Assembly (NCBI GenBank): GCA_934486705.1
Contig: CAKSQS010000006.1
Span: 1 to 64,000 of the forward strand
From: an uncultured Eubacteriales bacterium
GTDB lineage: Bacteria > Bacillota > Clostridia > Oscillospirales > Acutalibacteraceae
DNA length: 64,000 bases
Reading direction: 5' to 3'
The position numbers were made by a program, and so were the translations under genes. The stretch's first letter is position 1; each line of letters begins with the position of its first letter. Shown in pieces: positions 1 to 7,882 of this stretch. The notes beneath the pieces are model-generated. The model saw only the letters and a program-made list of their open reading frames with translations, did no database searches and was not told the DNA's origin.

Positions 1-328
1 TTATATGCAAAGGCTTTCTCACTCGGCAACAGCTTTTGCCGCTTACAATTGCTGTCCACCATTATAATTGTTGCTTCGTCGTCGGTAGCAGATATTATAT
101 TGCAGCGTATTTTCTGCGGTGACCGGAAATAAGCTCATACCTGCCGCCATCTTTTTCTCTGACGATTACAGGGGAGATAAGACCGTTTTTTCTTATGCTT
201 TCCGTTAGCTCCGCCATGCTTTCATCATCAATGATATGATACGGGTGGTTCGGAAAATCATCAATTAAAGATAAAGAAATTTTTTTAATGTTTTGCACCA
301 AGGGGTTAGTCTGTTCATTTTTGTTCAT
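1..328 (-). pseudogene. ParB/Spo0J-like partition protein, frameshifted and cut by window edge
   Basis: The reading frame from ATG at 328 gives a ParB N-terminal domain with the motif ELISGHRRKYAA and then stops at 95-97. The bases that follow, in another frame, continue the same protein family: SATDDEATIIMVDSN, then KRQKLLPSEKAFAY up to the window edge. Family members normally have about a dozen more residues between the two parts, so a short deletion plus frameshift explains it. The start is preceded by AAAGGTGATTTT, a good ribosome binding site. ParB-like proteins of this kind usually sit on plasmids or integrative elements, so this is probably a decayed element remnant next to tRNA-Leu. 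The two frames are seen directly; the origin is inference. Confidence 0.75.
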
Positions 329-348
329 AAAATCACCTTTCGAATATG

Positions 349-403
349 CAAAAAATAACCGCTTCCGATCACTTTTGCGTTTTAAGTGATAAGGAAACGG
401 TTT
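349..403 (-). terminator. Intrinsic terminator-like hairpin (minus strand)
   Basis: AACCGCTTCCGATCACTT and AAGTGATAAGGAAACGGTT form an imperfect long stem around a TTGCGTTTT loop. On the minus strand it is followed by ATTTTTTGC. It lies just upstream of the broken parB-like gene and may end an older transcript from the right. Confidence 0.5.
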
Positions 404-515
404 TTCCGCGCTGTCAGGGATTTTTTATGTGTTTGTGAGTTCGAGCCTGCCGCGGGTGCGGAAACGGACTAATGTTTGCCGTAGGACAATAAACATTAAA
501 GAAACTCAAAAACAC

Positions 516-544
516 GAAAAACCCTTGATTATTCAAGGGTTTTC
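516..544 (-). terminator. Rho-independent terminator of tRNA-Leu
   Basis: AAAACCCTTGA-TTAT-TCAAGGGTTTT is a near-perfect hairpin with a T-rich minus-strand tail, located 30 bp past the 3' end of tRNA-Leu. Confidence 0.7.
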
Positions 545-572
545 CTATGTGTTCCATATTGTGAAACAAAGA

Positions 573-656
573 TGGTGCGAGTGACGAGACTTGAACTCGT
601 ACGTCATTGACACACGCCCCTCAAACGTGCCTGTCTGCCTATTCCAGCACACTCGC
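573..656 (-). tRNA. tRNA-Leu (anticodon GAG)
   Basis: The minus strand starts with acceptor GCGAGTG and ends with matching CACTCGC, discriminator A and an encoded CCA. The anticodon stem CACGT/GCGTG closes a TTGAGGG loop with anticodon GAG. The long variable arm and D-arm GGAATAGGCAGAC are typical of class II tRNA-Leu. The T-arm contains GTTCAAGTC. Coordinates include CCA. Confidence 0.95.
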
Positions 657-769
657 ATTTATATACGCGCCGATTTTACCGCGCCTGATTATTATACCAA
701 AGACTGAGCGACTTGTCAATACTTTTATTTTGAGTTTCTTTATAATTTTGCGAGATAAGGATAAAAAGC

Positions 770-819
770 ACTTGCGCCGCCTTTGCCGTGCCGTTTCGGC
801 GCGGCAAAGGCGGCGCATT
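770..819 (-). terminator. Strong hairpin at the end of the polysaccharide operon
   Basis: TGCGCCGCCTTTGCCG and CGGCAAAGGCGGCGCA form a 16-bp perfect stem that begins right after the stop codon of the EAL gene. The minus-strand tail is only moderately T-rich (CTTTTTA). Confidence 0.7.
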
Positions 820-2760
820 TTAAAATACGGAGCTTTCGCAAATTTTTTCCGGACCGAGGAATTTTTCGCATTCTGTCTGCGGGAGAATTTTGGAAAAATA
901 GAAGCCCTGCATCATATCGCAGTTCATTCCGTTAAGAAATTCGACCTGCTCGGGGGTTTCTACCCCTTCGCAGAGAATTTTCGCCCCGGAGTGATGCACA
1001 AGGGATATAATATCCGAAAGCATGGTCTTTCTGCGCGGGGAGGTACAGGCGGCGATAAACCCGCCGTCTATCTTTACAAGATCTATTTCATTATCGTATA
1101 AATCGGCAAAGGCGGAGAAGCCTGTTCCCATATCATCTATGGCGATTTTAAAGCCCATTTCGCGGCATTTACGGATGTTTTCCGAAACAATTTCCGAATT
1201 TTCGGCAATTGAATCCTCGGTTACTTCCATAATAAGCCTGCCGTGCCCGAAATTGAAACCCGAAGATATTTCGGTTATGCGGTCGAAAAAGTCGTTTTGG
1301 CTTAAGGATATTCTTGTGAAATTGCAGGTTAAAAACAGTCGGTCGTACGGCGATTTTTCCCATACTTCAAGCTGTCGGCACGCGGCGGAAAACATTTTGT
1401 AATCGTGGGCGATTATTTGCCCCGTTTCCTTTAAAAGCTCAATATATTCATGCGGCCGCAGCATACCGTATTCGCTGTTTTGCCAGCGAGACAATACCTC
1501 TGCCCCGCATACCTTTCCCGCCTTGTTTTCGGTAATCAGCTGCAAATACACCCTAAATTCTCCGTCCGTTACCGCTTTGGAAAGGGCCTTGCGCAGCTTC
1601 TCCTGCTTTTTGCTCTGTGCTAAATGCGTTTCGCGGGTCAGACTTACGGGTGCGCCGTCCCTTAAAGCGGCAAGGTAGCCCTGCTTTGCATTATAAAACG
1701 CGGTTTCGGCATTGCAATCGGGGTGTTCGCACAGCCGCGAAACGCCCGCCCTGAATACGCTCGGCATATCGGGGTAAAACTCCTGTATATAGCCGTTAAG
1801 GCTTTTTAAAATATTAAGCGTTTTGTCCTCGCACTCCTGCTCGGTGAGCGCCTGTATCAGCAGCGCAAAAACACCGTCGCTTATTTTTGCTAAATACTCC
1901 GCCGAGGCTATTGCGGCGTTCAGGTGCGCTGCGGCGTAGCGCTCTGTTTCGGCAATCGCTTTTTCGCCGTATTTCGCGGTCAATCCGTCAATATCCGCCG
2001 CAAGATAAATAAGGGCGTACAGGTTTTTTGACTGGCGGGAGAGCAGCTGCTCAAAAGCGTAGGTATAGTATTTTTCGTTTCCTATGCCCGTGTGTTCGTC
2101 AATTTGCGTGTCGCTGCTGCGGCGCTTTTTTCTGTATACAATAACGGTGATGATAATGCCTGCCGCCGCAAATAAAGAAACGGCGGTTATAAGTATTATT
2201 TTTATCAGGCGACTTTTGCTTTTAACCTCGGGGTTGCGGCGGGAGTTTGCAAGCAGAAGACCCATTTTTTCCTGCTCGGATATTTCCGAAAAAGCGCTTT
2301 TCAGCGTTTGCACAAGCTCGGGCGGTGCAATTTCGGTAAACCCGACGCAATAGGTGACGCTGCTCCCGCCCGAGTTGATCTCCAAAATCGGCAGCAGCTC
2401 GGTCACCTTATAGTCGTCCTGCCCTGTGCGTACGGCGGTAAGCATTTCCGCCTGATTGTTTTTTGCCGCCTCTTCCTGACTGTTTCCCTGCGCCGCCGAA
2501 ATATAGGTAAAGGAAATGCCCGTTTTTTCGGAGACCGAGCTTAGCATATCGGGAATAACTCCGCAAAAGGCTTTTGTTTCCCGATTGTAGTATTCCAGCG
2601 GAAAAAGGTCGGGATTGCCCGCTATATATACCGTATCGGCGCTGCCGGTGGGCTCTTTCGCCGTGTATACGGCGGCGGAGACGGGCATACACACAGCCGC
2701 TAAAGCGAGTAGGCAGGCAAAAAGGCAGGCAGCCCTGCGCGCTTTACGGCTGAGCTTCAT
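820..2760 (-). CDS. Membrane EAL-domain cyclic-di-GMP phosphodiesterase with degenerate GGDEF
   Basis: A 646-residue protein. Residues 1-30 form a signal anchor, about 42-180 resemble part of an extracellular solute-binding sensor (VYIAGNPDLFPLEYY), and 184-210 form a membrane helix. Residues 220-370 are a GGDEF fold whose active site reads SDGVF (294-298), so it should not make c-di-GMP. Residues 385-630 are an EAL domain with the usual catalytic residues visible: E421 (EVL), N480, E512 (MEVTE), D542-D543 (DDMGTG), K563, E598 (CEGVET) and Q618. Known members hydrolyse c-di-GMP to pGpG. It is the last gene of a riboswitch-controlled polysaccharide operon and overlaps the DivIVA-like gene by 17 bp. 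Inference: it lowers c-di-GMP and closes a negative feedback loop, tuned by an extracellular ligand. Confidence 0.88.
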   Translation of the reverse strand: MKLSRKARRAACLFACLLALAAVCMPVSAAVYTAKEPTGSADTVYIAGNPDLFPLEYYNRETKAFCGVIPDMLSSVSEKTGISFTYISAAQGNSQEEAAKNNQAEMLTAVRTGQDDYKVTELLPILEINSGGSSVTYCVGFTEIAPPELVQTLKSAFSEISEQEKMGLLLANSRRNPEVKSKSRLIKIILITAVSLFAAAGIIITVIVYRKKRRSSDTQIDEHTGIGNEKYYTYAFEQLLSRQSKNLYALIYLAADIDGLTAKYGEKAIAETERYAAAHLNAAIASAEYLAKISDGVFALLIQALTEQECEDKTLNILKSLNGYIQEFYPDMPSVFRAGVSRLCEHPDCNAETAFYNAKQGYLAALRDGAPVSLTRETHLAQSKKQEKLRKALSKAVTDGEFRVYLQLITENKAGKVCGAEVLSRWQNSEYGMLRPHEYIELLKETGQIIAHDYKMFSAACRQLEVWEKSPYDRLFLTCNFTRISLSQNDFFDRITEISSGFNFGHGRLIMEVTEDSIAENSEIVSENIRKCREMGFKIAIDDMGTGFSAFADLYDNEIDLVKIDGGFIAACTSPRRKTMLSDIISLVHHSGAKILCEGVETPEQVEFLNGMNCDMMQGFYFSKILPQTECEKFLGPEKICESSVF

Positions 2761-3139
2761 TGCCTTGCTCCTCTTGCGGGTTTTCGGACTTATCTTCCGA
2801 TATATTTAACTGACGGTCGAAATCCTCTAAAACAGAAACGAGCGATACGCGCAGCTGCGCTATTCGGCGGTGTAATTCCTCGGTTTCGCGGTCAAACGAG
2901 TTTATCCGGCTTTGTAATTCGTCGTTTTTCCTTTGCAGCTCGGTATTTTCCTGATTAAGGCGCGCTGCGGCGTTGCTCAGCTCCTCGTTCTTCAGGTTCA
3001 GCTCCTTAAGGGCTTCCGCCTGTTCTTTATTTTGCTCCTGCGCCTTTTGCTCGTATATGGCGTTAAGCTGTGAAATATACTCGCATACATCGTTTTTATT
3101 AAATCCGAACAGTGCGTTTCTGAGATCCTTAAGTTCCAT
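2744..3139 (-). CDS. DivIVA-like coiled-coil protein
   Basis: 131 residues. The N-terminus (MELKDLRNALFGFNKNDV) resembles the DivIVA/GpsB membrane-targeting segment, with the GFNKNDV turn in place of the usual GY.xxEV. Residues 30-105 are an almost unbroken coiled coil rich in E, Q and N. The C-terminal tail is acidic. DivIVA proteins bind curved membrane and recruit envelope machinery to poles or septa. The gene sits between the GT2 synthase and the EAL gene and overlaps the latter, so it may position the synthase or phosphodiesterase. That role is inference; the family call is fairly good. Confidence 0.65.
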   Translation of the reverse strand: MELKDLRNALFGFNKNDVCEYISQLNAIYEQKAQEQNKEQAEALKELNLKNEELSNAAARLNQENTELQRKNDELQSRINSFDRETEELHRRIAQLRVSLVSVLEDFDRQLNISEDKSENPQEEQGNEAQP

Positions 3140-3165
3140 AATTTTTTACTCCTTTATTAAACGAA

Positions 3166-4569
3166 TTATTTAAAATTGATTTTTTTACGCTCAATGCGAC
3201 CCCACTGTAGCTTCTTTTTGCGGTAGCCGATAAATGCCGTCGCCCTGACCCACGCTAAAATAAACCGCAGGCAGGTTATTTCAAAAATGCAGAGGAGGCA
3301 TGCCTTCATACCGTCGGAAAAGGTGACCCTTAAGTCCGAGGTGTAAATTCTTGAAAAAAACGCCGTTAACGATAATACGCTGCCGAACACCGCGTAGATA
3401 AGGAAAAACAGAATCATAAACGGAACGTTTATAAGGTCCATTACAAAAGCCAAAAGCATGGTGAAGACCCCGAATATCTCAATAAAGGGCGAGAGCAGCT
3501 CATAAATTAAAAAATACAGATAGGAAACATACCCTACCGCGCCGAATTTAGGGTTGAAAAGCATTTTTCGGTGCTTTACCATACTTTGAAACAGCCCGAG
3601 ATGCCAGCGCTTGCGCTGCTTTTTAAGGTCTCTCAAATTTTCGGGCGCTTGCGTCCAGCAAATAGCGTCGGTAGCGTAGCAGATACTGTATTTCATATTG
3701 TTGACGGTGCAGTATTCGTGCAGCTTTACCACCAGCTCCATATCCTCGCCCATGGTCTTGTTGTTATATCCGCCCGCGGCAATCACCACGTCCTTTTTAA
3801 AAAGCCCGAAAGCGCCCGATATGATAAGCGAGCCGTTGAATTTATCAAACATTATTCGCGACGCCAAAAACGAGCGGTCGTATTCAAGCACCTGCATACA
3901 GGCGATAATATTTCTCGGCAATCGGTATTTTTTTACCCTGCAATTTTCCAATTCCACGTCGTTTGATAAGCGTATAAGTCCGCCTACCGCCACAACGTTC
4001 GGTTTTTCGAGAATGGGCTGCGATATATTTTTTAGCGAATCGTATTGCAGTACCGAGTCCGCGTCCATACAAATAAAATATGGGTAATTGGCGGCGTTTA
4101 TGCCCATATTAAGCGCGTCGGCTTTTCCGCCGTTTTTCTTGCGTATGACCGTAAGCGGCACGCGGGTCTCCCTTGTTTCAAAAATAAATTCCTCGGGTTG
4201 GCATTCAATTTGTCGGCGTATCGGGCGTGACACGCGGTGCATTGAAAACGCGTCTATTACCTTTTGCGCGGTGTCGTCGCGTGAGCCGTCGTCCACCACG
4301 ATTATTTCATAGGAGCGGTAGTCAAGCTCCAATAGCGACCTTACCGTTTCCACAACGGTTATTTCCTCATTATACGCCGGCACAACAATGGTAATGGGCA
4401 CAAAGTAATCGTTCGGGAAATAGTTTTTAAGCCGCTTTCGGCGGTGGGTCTTATAAAGCTCGGAAGAGCCCACTAACACCGATAAAAAGAGGAATGTGGA
4501 ATACCCTATCATATAAATAATAAAGAATACTCCCACGGCCCTCAGAAAAAAATCTATTGCTTGCGTCAT
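3166..4569 (-). CDS. Processive family 2 glycosyltransferase (polysaccharide synthase)
   Basis: 467 residues. One N-terminal membrane helix (about 7-33), a cytoplasmic GT-A domain, then about four C-terminal helices (345-445). Motifs of BcsA/PgaC-type synthases are present in order: VVPAYNEE (62-69), DDG (93-95), the metal-binding DAD (169-171), GED (274-276) standing for the usual TED, and QRKRW (318-322), the hallmark of processive enzymes. It should polymerise a sugar nucleotide and push the chain through the membrane. No PilZ domain is visible, so control by c-di-GMP is more likely through the riboswitch. The stop overlaps nothing; the start overlaps the HEAT gene end by 4 bp. The sugar used cannot be told. 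Confidence 0.9.
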   Translation of the reverse strand: MTQAIDFFLRAVGVFFIIYMIGYSTFLFLSVLVGSSELYKTHRRKRLKNYFPNDYFVPITIVVPAYNEEITVVETVRSLLELDYRSYEIIVVDDGSRDDTAQKVIDAFSMHRVSRPIRRQIECQPEEFIFETRETRVPLTVIRKKNGGKADALNMGINAANYPYFICMDADSVLQYDSLKNISQPILEKPNVVAVGGLIRLSNDVELENCRVKKYRLPRNIIACMQVLEYDRSFLASRIMFDKFNGSLIISGAFGLFKKDVVIAAGGYNNKTMGEDMELVVKLHEYCTVNNMKYSICYATDAICWTQAPENLRDLKKQRKRWHLGLFQSMVKHRKMLFNPKFGAVGYVSYLYFLIYELLSPFIEIFGVFTMLLAFVMDLINVPFMILFFLIYAVFGSVLSLTAFFSRIYTSDLRVTFSDGMKACLLCIFEITCLRFILAWVRATAFIGYRKKKLQWGRIERKKINFK

Positions 4570-5675
4570 GTGTGAACCGCCTCCCTTTTATCCGTTTCTT
4601 CTCTTTGCAGGCAGTAGCGGGTTATTTCAGACGCGTAGCGGTCGTTTCCGTCGATAATATCGGTAAGCTCGGGGTAGGTAATGCCGAGATTTTTAAGGCT
4701 TACGGCGGAATTGAGCCGTATATACCAATTTCGGCTGTACAGATTTTTCTTTAAAATATGTACCGTGCCGTCCCCCGGGTAAGAGCCGAGCGCCGTGGAC
4801 GCAATGGCGGAATACTGCCATTTTTGCCCGAATTTTTCCGCGGCAAGGATGCAAAGCATGTCGTACGCTTTATCAAACCGATATTTACCGAGATACCGTA
4901 TTGCGGCGTAGCGTATTTCGTCGTCCGATTCCGCGTTTTGCAAAAGCGACAGGGCAAATTCCCTGTATTCGCCGCTTGAAAAACGCAGGTAGTCAAGCAG
5001 GGTCACCCGCATTTCAACCGAAAAGGAGGGGAACGCTTCCACTATTTTTTCGCTCAATACCCGCGAGCTGCCAGCAAAGTTCAAAAGTCCGTCGCAAAGC
5101 AGCTTGCCGTGGAAAAACATATCGCTTTTATCTATTATTTTAATCGCCCGCATAATACAGCCGGCGTCGCCCGTGGTGTAAAGCGCCTGCATTGCGTTTT
5201 CGCGGCAGTATATGCTCGGCTCGTGCAAAAGCCCAAGCAGCGCGCCCTCAAGGCTCGGAAAAGAGCGGTAGGCAATTACGCGGTATTTCTTTATGATGTA
5301 GGGGAAATACGCGGCTTCTATTCTGTTTCGCTTTGCGTAGTACGCCATAAGCGAAATAAAAACGCCGTCAAGCCCGTGCAGATAATTCCGTATCTGCTGC
5401 GGGTGGTTTATATATTCCGTCTCAAGCATTTTATCAAAGGCTATCATATTGCCGACCTTTCGCAGCTTGCGGCTTAAATAAGCTGTATGCTTTTTATCCG
5501 TCGGGGCGTTTTTTTCGGACTCTTTCAGCTGAACCAATACCCTATACCGTAAATTTTTGCTGACTCTTTCGGTTTTTCGCTCTCCCACGCGAAAGAGTAT
5601 TGCGGTAACGATGTTGAAGAGTATCATTGCGGCGCAGACGAACAAATAGATATAGAGCATAATTTCTACTTTCAT
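4566..5675 (-). CDS. Membrane-anchored HEAT-repeat protein
   Basis: 369 residues. An N-terminal membrane helix (about 5-28) is followed by an alpha-helical solenoid. Repeats such as EIRYAAIRYLGKYRFDKAYD and NWYIRLNSAVSLKNLGI have the HEAT/PBS-lyase pattern. Such repeats mediate protein-protein contacts and have no catalytic residues. Overlaps of 4 bp with both neighbours imply translational coupling with the GT2 synthase and the glycosidase. A scaffold in the polysaccharide machine is the likely role, by context only. Confidence 0.75.
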   Translation of the reverse strand: MKVEIMLYIYLFVCAAMILFNIVTAILFRVGERKTERVSKNLRYRVLVQLKESEKNAPTDKKHTAYLSRKLRKVGNMIAFDKMLETEYINHPQQIRNYLHGLDGVFISLMAYYAKRNRIEAAYFPYIIKKYRVIAYRSFPSLEGALLGLLHEPSIYCRENAMQALYTTGDAGCIMRAIKIIDKSDMFFHGKLLCDGLLNFAGSSRVLSEKIVEAFPSFSVEMRVTLLDYLRFSSGEYREFALSLLQNAESDDEIRYAAIRYLGKYRFDKAYDMLCILAAEKFGQKWQYSAIASTALGSYPGDGTVHILKKNLYSRNWYIRLNSAVSLKNLGITYPELTDIIDGNDRYASEITRYCLQREETDKREAVHT

Positions 5676-7864
5676 TTTTCCGCGCCCCCTGTCCAGTAAT
5701 CCTTAAGAATATAATATGAGCTTTTAAGTCTTTCGTGGTAGGTGACCTTGTTATTCCACCTTTTAAGCGCAAGCGGGGCAAGGGTGTGCCTTGTGTTTGC
5801 GCCCGAAGCTTCCGTTACAAGTCCCACATACATTTTGTCTATTTCCATATAGTCCACGCCGTAGTTTCCGTCGTAGTAATCGTCGTGAATCTGCATACGG
5901 GAAGGGTCTGCAAAGTTGAGCAGCTGCCACGGCAACTTGATTTCTATATAATCGCCCGAATTTATAAAATCGGCAAGTGAATTGAAATCGCGGCTTTCGG
6001 GGTTTGCGTTGCCGTAGGTAAGCTTGCCCGTTTCAAAAACCTCGCCCTTAGTATCAAGAATATCAAACATAATCAGTTTTTCTGTTTTTAATATCATATT
6101 TATATTTACAAATTTCGGAGAAGTTTTTTCGGGAATGTTTTCCTTTACATAGGTATCAAAGTTATATATGTTAACCGAATAGGTGGAGCGCAGTGATTCA
6201 TAGCGCTCCTGCACCTGCAGCCTGCTGTTGTTTTTTCCGTTCAGCTTTATTATAAAGTCAACGCCCTTATCAAATTTAAGGTTATAGTTTTCGCAAAAGC
6301 TGCTGCCGGTTTTGGGCGTGGTATCTATAGGTATATAAAGGGTCTCATTTTCAAAGTCCAAGCCCTTTTTATACACAAGAAAATAAACGAACTTTTCATC
6401 GTATTTCATACTTACATAGCCGTTATCCGTCTTATACACGGTGTCGCTCTCGGTCCATTCCGAAATATCGCCGTCTGCATAGCAGACAGAGCTTTTGTTC
6501 CCCGGGTCAAAGGAGAGCAGCCCGAAATATTGCTCGTTTGTCTGGTAGTCCGACCAATAGGGGGTTCTTTTTAAATTCACCGCGTACATGGTGTTCCAAG
6601 TACGCTTGAACCATTCGTCCTGCCAGGTGAAAACACAGCCGCCCGCACAGCCTACCGCGCGAATATCCTCATAGCATTCAATAAGCGCTTTTCCTTGATC
6701 CTTCTCCGAGGTTTTACCCTGATTTCTCCCTGTGTTACGATCCACCTGTGCCATACCTCTGCCGGTGGAAACGCCGAATTCGGAAATTATCACGGGCATA
6801 GTATGATGTCTTGTTAAAAGCGAGAGATACGCCCTGTATGTGTTCAGTTCGCCGCTATCTGTCATAAAGGGGGAGAGGTCGGATATTCCGAAAAAATTCC
6901 AATCCTTAACAAAGTTCAGATAATCGGGGTAATAGGGGTAAACGTGGTATGAGGCAAACTGACCCGAAAGAAATTTTTCGGTGGTTTTTATATGCTCTAC
7001 ATTCACGCGCCCGCATTTAAGGAAAAAGCTGCTTACATTTTCGGGGTACTCGAACGGATCGGTTGTGGGCCAGTTTGAAAAGGCGACAAGCCTTTGCTGC
7101 TTGTAGCGCTTTGTTTCGTAATCTATTACCTTATCGCCCACCATGGTGAGCATAGTTTCAAAGGGCGTTGCGTCCTCTGCGGTATACATATATTTTCCGC
7201 GGTATGCGTTTTTTTCGCTGTCGGCGCTGTATTTTTCGTCCGTATAAGCTACCGTTACATCCTCCCACTCAACGCCGAGAATATAGCCTATCACCCACGG
7301 GGAAATATCTTTAAGGTACGAGCCGTGCCCTGCGGCAGCCATTCTCCCGAGACCTATTTTTTTCTTGCCGTGAATTACATCCACCATGGTTTTGCAGTTA
7401 TCTAAAAACGTATCGTAAAAATCCTTGTCGTATGCGTCGCGGGAGGAGTTTTGCACGTAATCGTTTACCCAAACGCCGTGTATAAGCCAAAGCGGTTCGG
7501 GGTTATTTTTGTTATACTCGTAAAAAGCGTTATAAAAGGTGTCGTTCTGCACCGTGTAAATGCGCAGGGTATTAGCGCCCATATCCTGTATTTGCCCAAA
7601 CCAACGCAGGTAGGTGCTTTTATTGACGGAAAAATCGGTTGACCATTCGCCCGGCTCGCCCGAGCCCATATTTACGCCCTTTATTTCAAAGCTTTTATAT
7701 CCGTCGCCCCTGTTCATATATATGTTTTTATCATCCGCCCGCATAAAGGTAGTTACCGATTTATCGGGAGAAAAATCGATATATACCCTGCCCTTGTAGT
7801 AGGCGGTATCGAATATAATATATAATGCAAGAAAAATGCACACGACCGTAATAAACTTTTTCAC
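5672..7864 (-). CDS. Membrane-anchored TIM-barrel glycoside hydrolase-like protein
   Basis: 730 residues: N-terminal signal anchor (4-22), then an extracellular part. Residues 55-440 look like a clan GH-A (beta/alpha)8 barrel. FEIKGVNMGSGEPGEW is the typical first strand, E199 in GVEWED is a plausible acid/base, and E362 in VIISEFGVS a plausible nucleophile. Residues 460-730 are a beta-rich carbohydrate-binding-like region. Polysaccharide operons commonly encode such a hydrolase to trim or release the polymer. The exact GH family is not recognised. The start follows a good ribosome binding site (AAAGGGGGAAAAGC). Confidence 0.72.
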   Translation of the reverse strand: MKKFITVVCIFLALYIIFDTAYYKGRVYIDFSPDKSVTTFMRADDKNIYMNRGDGYKSFEIKGVNMGSGEPGEWSTDFSVNKSTYLRWFGQIQDMGANTLRIYTVQNDTFYNAFYEYNKNNPEPLWLIHGVWVNDYVQNSSRDAYDKDFYDTFLDNCKTMVDVIHGKKKIGLGRMAAAGHGSYLKDISPWVIGYILGVEWEDVTVAYTDEKYSADSEKNAYRGKYMYTAEDATPFETMLTMVGDKVIDYETKRYKQQRLVAFSNWPTTDPFEYPENVSSFFLKCGRVNVEHIKTTEKFLSGQFASYHVYPYYPDYLNFVKDWNFFGISDLSPFMTDSGELNTYRAYLSLLTRHHTMPVIISEFGVSTGRGMAQVDRNTGRNQGKTSEKDQGKALIECYEDIRAVGCAGGCVFTWQDEWFKRTWNTMYAVNLKRTPYWSDYQTNEQYFGLLSFDPGNKSSVCYADGDISEWTESDTVYKTDNGYVSMKYDEKFVYFLVYKKGLDFENETLYIPIDTTPKTGSSFCENYNLKFDKGVDFIIKLNGKNNSRLQVQERYESLRSTYSVNIYNFDTYVKENIPEKTSPKFVNINMILKTEKLIMFDILDTKGEVFETGKLTYGNANPESRDFNSLADFINSGDYIEIKLPWQLLNFADPSRMQIHDDYYDGNYGVDYMEIDKMYVGLVTEASGANTRHTLAPLALKRWNNKVTYHERLKSSYYILKDYWTGGAEK

Positions 7865-7882
7865 GCTTTTCCCCCTTTCATA

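Noticed and set aside
404..515. Possible tRNA-derived attachment site (GTGAGTTCGAGCCTGCC and a TATGTGTT repeat shared with 540-555)
   Set aside because: No stem pairing for a T-arm and the repeat is short and imperfect; not strong enough to call an att site.
607..1101. 164-codon plus-strand ORF over tRNA-Leu and the EAL gene end
   Set aside because: Runs through the tRNA and terminator, antisense to a clear EAL domain.
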